Below are positions 56,164 to 64,000 of a stretch of DNA of 64,000 nucleotides, piece by piece (the first letter of the stretch is position 1; each line of letters opens with the position of its first letter). The DNA comes from Crossaster papposus (lineage: Eukaryota; Echinodermata; Asteroidea; Velatida; Solasteridae). The notes below the pieces were generated by a model, which had not been told where the DNA came from, did not search any database, and saw only the letters and a list, made by a program, of their open reading frames with translations. The stretch spans positions 1,922,001 through 1,986,000 of the forward strand of contig JBAIAA010000238.1 of the NCBI GenBank assembly GCA_037893245.1, in the 5' to 3' direction. A program made the position numbers and the translations under genes.

Positions 56164-58349
56164 TTAACTCCACAATATGACAGAAAAGAAAAAAAAACGA
56201 AACACAAAAACAGTTGATTTAACCTGGGATAGCCCCCCAAAAAGCCAATTTTAAAACATTAAATACAAGGAAGACAAATATGCCCATTTAAAATATGACA
56301 TAAATATGTATAAGGGGCTCGTGCATTACAATCGTTGGTGTTAATGCTCAAACAAATGTCATTAATTAATTTAGTATTTTTGCTCTCGTCTATTTTGCTC
56401 TTGTTGTGTTTCTCTGTTGACATCCAACTAAGATTCATCTCCCCAAAAAGTTTACAAATACTCCTTTTTCAAAAATTCTACTCGTATAGTTAAATATCGA
56501 ACATGGATATTGTATTGTTTTTTCCTTTTTAACAAAGATTAAACCATTTGTTAAGGATTTCAACATTAATTTTTTGTATCACTTGCATTGAGGGCCTCTT
56601 TCTGTTTTTTCCCTTTTTCTTTTTTTTTTGTATTAAAAAAAACAACTTTTTACGTGTAATTTTCTTGGAAATTTGCTGATGGTTAAGATTCAATAATTGT
56701 TATAACCAGGAAAATGTAGAATTTTTGATGCTGATTTTAATGTTTTTTAAATATTTTATTGGTGGACTACAAAAGAGTTCTTTCACTTTTATTTATATAA
56801 AACAAACCATTTGTAAACAACTTGATGTTTATTTATTCATAACTTATTACCAAATATAGACTTGAAACTGTTTTCTGTTAAATAAAGATTTATGTTAAAT
56901 AAAACATTGTTAAATGTCCCAGTAATTCATATTTGTGATTTGTTTTAATAGACTTGCATGCATTGCAGTTTGATTGAACAAATATTTGGTTGACCTTTTT
57001 ATTTCTAAGGCAACTTACGTATGGTTATATAATACTCACCTGAGGCACAGAGCCAGTCGCTGTCTGGCCTCAATTATTGACCTCAGCTGAGTTGTCACAA
57101 GGTCAAAAATATGATCAAATTAATCTTCCGACATGCAAACATATTCATGATTCGAAAGTTCTCTTACTAGGGTGTTGAATTCACCCCGCTGTCGATTTTA
57201 AAGATTTTATGTACCCCGATTCGCTTTTTTACTTCTCTGTTGCCGCCGTCTTGATAAAAGTAACAAGCATCATCTTCTAAGTCTGTCATTTTAAACGGTT
57301 GTCATAGTTACACATTGGCCTTTAACGATTTATCGTATTTTTTTTCGCGTACAATGTGACCTGAATTACGATAGTTCGTGTTAGTGTTCGTTTTCCGTGT
57401 TCGTTATCGCGTTCGTTGTCGCTGCAGTGTGACCGGCCCTTAACTGACAATCATGGATGCCGAGAAAACAAAAAAAACGGCGTTCGTTTTCCGGCGTCGG
57501 TCAGTTATTCTTATGTTGTTCTTGTTTTTTTTTAGATCGCCGTCCGGCGATCGTGAATTATTTCCGCCGGGCGCCGGGCGGAGAGGGGGTATTGGGCGGT
57601 CACCCGATGTCCCGGCCATCGGAGACAAATCCCGGATGGCTCTTATCGATTAACCCATTGACCCATGACCTCATCTAGTTCCAGACACACCTCCCTCTCA
57701 TGATCCTCGGCGAGGTTTACCGATCTGATCATCGATGATGATCATGATCCTCCATCCGTCGGAAAATTAGGTTAAATACGCACTCTACACTACTGACTGG
57801 GTTAGGTTCGAATCATGGATGATTGAAAAGTGAGAACGAATGATATGAAAAATAGAGAACAAGAATCAGAAATTAAAAAAGTAAGAAAAAGAAGGGAATC
57901 AGACGATAATATTTACCGTATTGAAAATTGATGAAAAAAAACCTTCGTACAGAAATGGTGTATATAATGGCTTTCTATATTTACATTTAATAATTACAAA
58001 TTACATTTCTAAATTTAATACGGAAAAAACGCCTTTGCTTGATCCTTTTGAAAAACAAAAATAGTACTCGCCTTCTAATTTGAATTATTTTTCAATAATG
58101 TTGGCAATCGTGGCATTTTAAAAAATCTTGGGGTTTTTTCTTCCAAATTCTGTTAGAGGTTTAGACTCAAAAATCTTACATAATAGTCTTCTAATAAGAC
58201 TGTTTTATAGTGCCCGCCATGCTTAGCTCCCGATTTGTTATGTATATAGCAACATGCTAGAATAATTAACCACTAACAATTTCCAGTTTTCTCTGAATTC
58301 AGTTGGGCTTGGAATTGCAATTTTAATGAAGTGCTTAAGAATCACTTAC
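56164..58349. other. non-coding part of duplication copy 2
   Basis: Retrotransposon 3' fragment (56170-56300), AT-rich stretch, TTAA-element end (57300-57440) and GCGCCGGGCGGAGAG repeat section (57560-57720), in the same order as 9905-12190. No gene. Confidence 0.6.
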
Positions 58350-58554
58350 ATTTGGTGTCATTGAGATTGCCTCGTTTACCACGGCACTCGCTTCTGAAAG
58401 CCGCGAAAGCCTTGTCACGAAGCGTGGTCAGATTATCACCATCAGCAGCCTTGATCATGGCGCTACACATCTTCCCTTGTACGGGTTGCAAAGAGAGAGA
58501 ACTAAGAAACCCAAAAGCTAAAACCAACACTAACATTTTACGCGGGTTTTTCAT
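58350..58554 (-). CDS. gene C exon 1: signal peptide segment
   Basis: ATG at 58554. It has the same sequence as the orphan exon at 12191-12395 (MKNPRKMLVLVLAFGFLSSL; ECRGKRGN) and the same GTAAGTG donor in phase 1. The next FAMeT exon 2 downstream on this strand is 52550, 5.8 kb away. The exon itself is intact. Confidence 0.68.
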
Positions 58555-58716
58555 GTCCAGCCAGCACAGCAGTTCCTCACTTTGGTATCTGCGTCCAAAA
58601 CAGAAACCGCACCACTCCCTCATACGGTATGATGAGCATTGATCGCGTCTACAAAATTACCGTTTGTCATCCTAGGTTTCCACAGTAACCGTAACAATAG
58701 CTATTGTGTGGAATTG

Positions 58717-61700
58717 GTTTGCATGAAATGTTAATTTAATAAATGTCGTTCACAATTTTCCAGCCAAACTGCCTTTTTAATATCGAGATACTCGATCGAT
58801 TAGCGTCTATTGTTTGCCTGCACGTAATAAACAGGCGGGTTTCATCTCTAGACATCATCCCGTCGTTTGCCTAGTTGCCTATTTGTATGGATAAGAATGG
58901 AAGTTCTCCCCTCATAGTACCTGTTCCACGTCAGCGTGTTTTCTTAGCGAACCGGTACACCTTGGTACGGTGCGCATTTAATTACAAATGTAAAATTAAC
59001 CCCTCTGTGGTCTAGTCAAGTAATCATAATGAGTGTATGCTGCAAAAATTTTTCCAAAACGTTTCCTTCCGGTTCTTTTCAGAACCACTCACATTTACAA
59101 AAGAGATTGAACACATGATGCTAGTGTATCGCAAACAATCTTATTGCCTTTTCACCATGAATATCTTAAAATCTCATCTAATCTACTGAGTTTTGCTAAC
59201 CATTGCTTTTAGTATTGCCTTTCTAATATCGATTTTTCTTACAAAGTGTATGGTTCTCGTTTTGTTATTGGAGAAACCAGTACGATTCTGCAGTTTCCCC
59301 GTTAGACAACGACTATAGTCGCAATTTTGGCGGCGTGGGATCACTTAAGTTTAAAGTCGTCCCTCTTTAAATGTACTGAGTGGTTATATAGCCCCCTCTC
59401 AAGTGTCTTATAAAAGCCACTTCAAAAAGAGTGAAATAAACTAAGTTCAGAGTGAAAATAACTCTGACCAACAAAAGTGAAAACAACTTCAAAAGATTTA
59501 TTAATCTCTATAGATTAGGAGTAATTATTTTTTTCTCTTGATATTAAAAAACTTATTTTTTCAACTGAAAATTGTGTATGTGTGGGTCTGTGGAAAATAC
59601 TCGACAGATTAAATTTCTGATTATGATAGATCCAATCTGCAAAAGTAACGGAAAACAAATCACATACAAAAATGCAGTGGGACTCCAAAGAAATTCCTGT
59701 AGTTCAAATGAGGGTGTACTAAGAAGGAACAACAAAAACTTGCATAAATCGGTACAAAATAGGCTTATGCAACAAAATAAGCAAATCGAACCCCCAAAAC
59801 GAATTTCCCTGGGGCCTTTTAACTGCTAGAAAACCGCAAACACGCTTGATCATTACCACACGCTGTCAAGCGGCCAGCCCGTTGATCTTTGGATACATAA
59901 CGCAATTTATTATAATAGCCTTGTGTAATAATACTTCTGACAACCAAACACATGGCCTTCTAGCGTTCCAATCCGTTCGGCTTCCAATAAACACAATTAA
60001 CGGTGCCTTAAGGATTGGTAGATTAGACAGGATCGGAAGTAGGGGTTCCACTAACTTTCTGCTCTGAATTTTGAAATGGTGCCTCAGGTGTCGGAAATAC
60101 GTGTCTTTTAATAAACATTGTGCAAATCCAATAAGTCTTAATTGAATTAAACAATAATTAATGTCAATCATTACCTCCATGTTAATCACTGGCGTGAGTG
60201 ATTGTATTACATTAATACGTTCCATGGAATTTTGTATGGTTTTTGGTTTCTGCGCGTGTATTGATTTGGCGGCGTATAATGAACAAAAATAATTAATGTG
60301 TTTTCCAAAGGTTGAATTTGGTTAAATTATTTATGGGTGTTAGTTAGAGTCCAAATAAATAAACACATTCGGCTACAATTTGCCTGTTAACACGGTACAT
60401 GTACAATCACCATGGTTATAACAATCACTATGTTCAAAGACCTGTCATCCCCCATCAAATTGTGAAAATAAAATACTATAATTTCAATTTAAAACAATAA
60501 CATTGCACATTATATAAGACTATAAATATTGGACAAAACAAAATAGAACAAGACAAGACAAGATAAACAACAAAACAAAACAAGACAAGACACAATGCCT
60601 AAAGGCACACAACTAAGCCAAACTAACGAAACAAAACATGATGTATCACATGGGGCAAAACATAAAACTAAAACAATATACTGCAAGACAAAACAAGACA
60701 GGAAAAACACAAAGACAAAAAACCTGCCACCTAATCACACGAGACAACAACAAACAAACAATAATTGTGTGGGGGATTTCGGCTGTGTAGATCCAACGAA
60801 TGACACTGTCCGTTACTAAACCGCAAACACATTGTATGCATGCCTTTCATTTATTCCATCCATTGAGTAATCCTGAATCTCCAGAGCAGTGGCACACAAT
60901 TTAATTAATTTTCAATTTCTTACTCCTCTGACAAGATAATGCCAACAACGGATGATGAACTCTCATGGTTAATGCATCACGCGAAAGGCACTAAAGCGAT
61001 AAATGAGTGGAAAACCAAAATGGTACATCTTACACAACGAAATCAAAGTGACTTTTACTCGGTTGATCGTATAATATATTATTCCATTTCTAGCCTCGAG
61101 CTACAATGTATGATTTCTTCTAATACGTTATATCTATTTTAATGAATAAATGTCAAATAATGCACGCCATAAATACGTGCAGCTCTCTATAACAAGGTGT
61201 TTACTCTACTGCTATACTTGGTTAATACAGGGTGTATCCCAAAAAATGTCCCACTTTGAAATATTGCCCTAAAATTAATATTCTAATTTTTTTTGCAAAT
61301 CCTTTTACATAGGTTGATAGACAATGGTGCAGTGCTTTTTTGTGCAATTGGACATACTTAACATGTCACGCGTGAGTGAGCACAAGCTAATTACGTAAAT
61401 TGCGATACATCTGTTTTGCGCGAAAAAGTGCTGGGTTGAAAACAGGATTTGAGACCCTGAGAAACAACCTTTATATTAACAGTGCTCGCTGTGTCCTTAC
61501 ATAAACAGCTGGATTTAATACAGAAAACCACTGTTCTAAGTGTTCTATAAGTATACACCCAATTCCAGACATTACCTCGCCCACATTCCAAGTGTGGCTG
61601 TGGGCCCACTTAACCAATTGTATAATGCCTAATTCCCCAAAACACTGTAATTTATTGTATACTTAGAACAATTTTCGTTTCGAATTTTAATATTTGTGCT

Positions 61701-62083
61701 TTAGGTGTCGGAAATACGTGTCTTTTAATAAACATTGTGCTTTTAAAACAAAATAATTAACGTGTTTCCCAATCCTAAGACAGAAGTTTATAAGTACATC
61801 TATGTGTGCCCTTCTTCAACTCGTTATCAACCACCCTCATTTTCCACCCGCCCGCTTTTAGTTGGTTTCTCGCTATCTTGGTTTCTTTCATAACTAGTGA
61901 CTTTCATAAGCACACGTTGTGAAAATAACTGTGATGTTAACACGTCTCAGTCATCTACTGCACTGTAAAAGATTAAATTCCTGGCAGTTTAATGGGCGCC
62001 ACTATATTGTAACGGGACGAACTGTGCCCGCCTTTTCAACTTGTTATACATCACCCTCATTTCACCCGCGTGCTTTTGGTTTC
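58717..62083. repeat. array copy D, intergenic block
   Basis: Aligns with 12560-15660. It contains a private insert at 60121-60290 and the ACAAGACAAG-rich block at 60548. It keeps the empty site of the 47235 transposon at about 61135. No convincing gene. Confidence 0.7.
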
Positions 62084-62409
62084 TTAGGCACAGAATTGAT
62101 TGAACACCCACTCCACTGGGTTATGGTCCCAAGAACGTATACCAACGTATACCGGCGTTGATATGTTGCGACGATGATGCGCAGCGGCGTCCCACTCCAG
62201 GAAAGCCTCCTTCTGTCCTCCTTTGCCGACGGTTACCACGCCCCGTTTGTACTCTACCCAGAAGGGGCGACGTTCAGTGCCACTGACGATACCAGCCTCG
62301 TTGTATTCTGAACGCCCACCAAAAAACATATGAGAGCATTCGGCTGAGGGTGGATCAGAGATGTAACAGGCTCCGATAGCCGACTTCGAGTTATCCCAGC
62401 CACCTATGA
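62084..62409 (-). CDS. gene D exon 3: C-terminal half of FAMeT domain
   Basis: Acceptor tttttcctatag, phase 1; TAA at 62084-62086. It encodes IGGWDNSKSAIGACYISDPP, then HMFFGGRSEYNEAGIVSGTE and RRPFWVEYKRGVVTVGKGG, ending WVFNQFCA. Intact. The matching exon 2 is not found before 63389, where the array sequence is broken by unrelated DNA, and the expected exon 1 lies outside the window. Confidence 0.82.
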
Positions 62410-62447
62410 CTATAGGAAAAAACCAAAGGGTTTCGAGGTTATGAACT

Positions 62448-62680
62448 TATAAATTCTGGTGAGTCATTGTGAAAACAGGCCCGGGTGACCGACTTAACTT
62501 CTGTCCAGCCCAGTCGTCAATAGCTGGATGATGAAAGAGTTTTAAACCACATTTTCGGTGTGGTATATGAAGCCCAGCAATGTCTCTGTGATTTTCCAAC
62601 CTGATTATAGGCTTTAACTGAGGTAAAGACCCCGTTAATACCTCGTGTCTCGCAGAGAAACGCGACGGGGTCGACATCAG
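62448..62680 (-). pseudogene. decayed extra FAMeT exon 3, copy 3
   Basis: Homologous to 28495-28640 but shorter: the part beyond ACTCACCAGAAT is deleted, so only the IGGW-proximal third remains. It shares the ancestral 5-base duplication. Confidence 0.6.
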
Positions 62681-62682
62681 GG

Positions 62683-63048
62683 GTCACGTGACGTCATCTT
62701 AAAGGTGTATAAATGTAGGGGTCCTATATCTATAGAGAACGGTGGGGTCCGATTGGTTCAAACTTGGTATGTATAGGTAGACCGGGATGTGTTATAGACG
62801 AAAATTGAAGTGACGTCATGATGGCGTCATCGTACGATTTTATATGAATTATTCACTTTTGTACCTTTAGGTTGTAAGCATTTTTGTAATTCCTCGGAGT
62901 AACCCATTTAAACAGCTGGAAGAGTGTTACGTACAGTTACGTAATAATAGTGCCTTTAAATACAGGCCACGTTGCCGACTTCGGTTCAGTTGGTCCGTGG
63001 AACGTGAACCATCGACAACGTCCACCATGCCGCATTACTACTGTTGTA
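62683..63048 (+). promoter_or_regulatory. conserved CRE-containing block, copy 3
   Basis: CACGTGACGTCA with TGACGTCA at 62689, and a second TGACGTCA at 62811 followed by GGCGTCA. CCACCATG at 63027 opens the same short frame as in copy 1. Confidence 0.5.
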
Positions 63049-63052
63049 TTAA

Positions 63053-63362
63053 AGGTAAGATACACCATTGGTAATTGCTTGAATTGTCAGGAGTAGGTGG
63101 ATTTGGGATATTGTAATTTGTAGTAAATATCGTTTAACTGACCTGTCCAAAGTTATAGATCATGGATGCTGTGAAAAGCAAGAAAAAAGGCGTTCGTTTT
63201 CAACCGTTCGTTGTTTTTTTAATAAAATTAAATTTTCGGAACAATTACAGGATATCTAGCGCAATCATTTTGCTTAATGCCTACAATCATTGTTTATTTT
63301 CAAATAAAAAAGATATTTCTTAATAATTCGGTAGTCGATATCTGCAAATGGTGTATCCTATA
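63053..63362. mobile_element. TTAA MITE family 1
   Basis: TTAA at 63049-63052, end AGGTAAGATACACCATTGG, interior as at 29138. Right end degenerate (ATGGTGTATCCTATA). Confidence 0.8.
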
Positions 63363-63388
63363 TGTTCTTCAGTTGTAGTTTCATTAAT

Positions 63389-64000
63389 TTGTTCGTAAAT
63401 TTGAATGAAAACTTGTTGAACAAAAAACCCAGGGAAAACAGTCGCGCCTCATGGTTGCACTGGCTATAAGCTCTGTAGATTTTAGTTATTTTATCTGGAC
63501 TGCTACTCACATGTTGGACAAATTATATATCAACTTGAAGAGGAAGGTGCAGAGACAACACTGGACACTTTCTAATATCACTGGTTTCTCGTTTTCAGAG
63601 ATATTTGGGGGGATAAATTTTGCAGTTTTTCAAATCTTATCATTGGAAAGTAAGCACATAGCTACATGTCTATTGTGTATTTCTCCTTCACTGACTTTGA
63701 CCAGTGCTGATGGCTTTTCAAAGGACAGCAGTGAACACCATTATTCTCATCTGGACAATGACTTTGCTTTCATACTCGAAGGAGGTGCTACTGGACATTA
63801 GGAAACAATGCTCTGGGACTAGACTGCCTATTGATGTCTACCACACAATTGTGGACAATGGCATTAGGAGTAACTTCAATCTCTAGAAATTACGGTAGCA
63901 TTGAAATGGACTCCTTCACAGAAGATCTTAACACTGCATTTCAATATTTCCCATACAAAAGTGATTCAGAAAACCAAGTGGTTTTTTATAACGATACAAT
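63389..64000 (+). other. unrelated sequence breaking array copy D
   Basis: The array similarity stops at TTTCATTAAT and new DNA begins. The frame 63704-63886 contains LSYSKEVLLDIRKQC and LPIDVYHTIVDNGIRSN. A YSxExLLxIR pattern is seen at the start of some non-LTR ORFs, so this may be the 5' part of another retrotransposon that continues outside the window. An exon with acceptor ctcgttttcag at 63599 is an alternative. Neither is secure. Confidence 0.25.

Larger units (their letters stand above)
55149..58716 (+). repeat. segmental duplication, copy 2 (partner 8889-12557)
   Basis: Near-identical to copy 1, with scattered indels. One example is a 30-base loss at about 58055; another is loss of about 65 bases inside the region near 57560, where copy 1 retains AACAATTACAGGATATC. 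At the right, similarity continues as ordinary array similarity. Confidence 0.9.

Overview
The window is eukaryotic, from an intron-rich and transposon-rich animal, most likely a marine invertebrate. The evidence is intron-split coding exons with GT/AG borders, a rhodopsin-like GPCR, a MADF-domain gene, jockey/CR1-type non-LTR retrotransposons, many MITEs, tRNA-derived SINEs and a short TTAGGG-type motif. The exact phylum cannot be settled from the sequence. There are no rRNA genes, CRISPR arrays or bacterial operons.

The backbone is a tandem array on the minus strand of a small secreted gene family. Each gene model has three exons. Exon 1 encodes a signal peptide plus a short Cys-containing segment (12191-12395, 23741-23936, 40064-40268, 58350-58554). 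Exons 2 and 3 encode the two halves of a farnesoic acid O-methyltransferase-type domain (Methyltransf_FA; FAMeT below). Exon 2 lies at 16723-16881, 29789-29947 and 52392-52550; exon 3 at 15661-15989, 28127-28446, 51559-51878 and 62084-62409. Splice phases agree across all exons (phase 1 at both introns). Gene B (40268 to 28127) is the only copy complete and open in this window. Gene A (exon 1 at 23.7 kb, domain at 16 kb) has lost its start codons. Gene C (58.5 to 51.6 kb) has a TAG inside the domain. The exon 1 at 12.2 kb has no domain exons downstream. The exon 3 at 62 kb belongs to a gene running off the right edge or broken at 63.39 kb. An older, decayed extra copy of exon 3 and a CRE-containing promoter-like block sit beside three of the copies.

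Region by region: 1-8.8 kb is repeat-rich and holds a 5'-truncated non-LTR retrotransposon with a 480-codon RT frame, minisatellites and MITEs. The segment 8.89-12.56 kb is a near-identical duplicate of 55.15-58.72 kb and carries the end of a MADF gene. 12-17 kb is array copy A. 18.2-22 kb is a plus-strand multi-exon gene inside intron 1 of gene A, with a chromo-barrel/Tudor-knot-like domain, a coiled coil and a zinc knuckle. 23.7-30 kb is array copy B. 30-31.7 kb holds a decayed non-LTR element and a palindromic MITE. 34.3-40 kb is a foldback element family with (ACATGT)n arrays, tandemly duplicated in units of about 2.5-2.6 kb, lying in intron 1 of gene B. 42.4-43.4 kb is a GPCR gene with an in-frame TGA in TM7. 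46.4-52.6 kb is array copy C, split by a deleted Tc1-like transposon and by two minisatellites that repeat a DR1 nuclear-receptor-type motif. 53-55 kb contains array debris with nested TTAA MITEs. 58-63.4 kb is array copy D.

Splice models, domain assignments and element borders were read by eye. Gene connections across 7-10 kb introns are inferences from splice phase and order, not proven transcripts.
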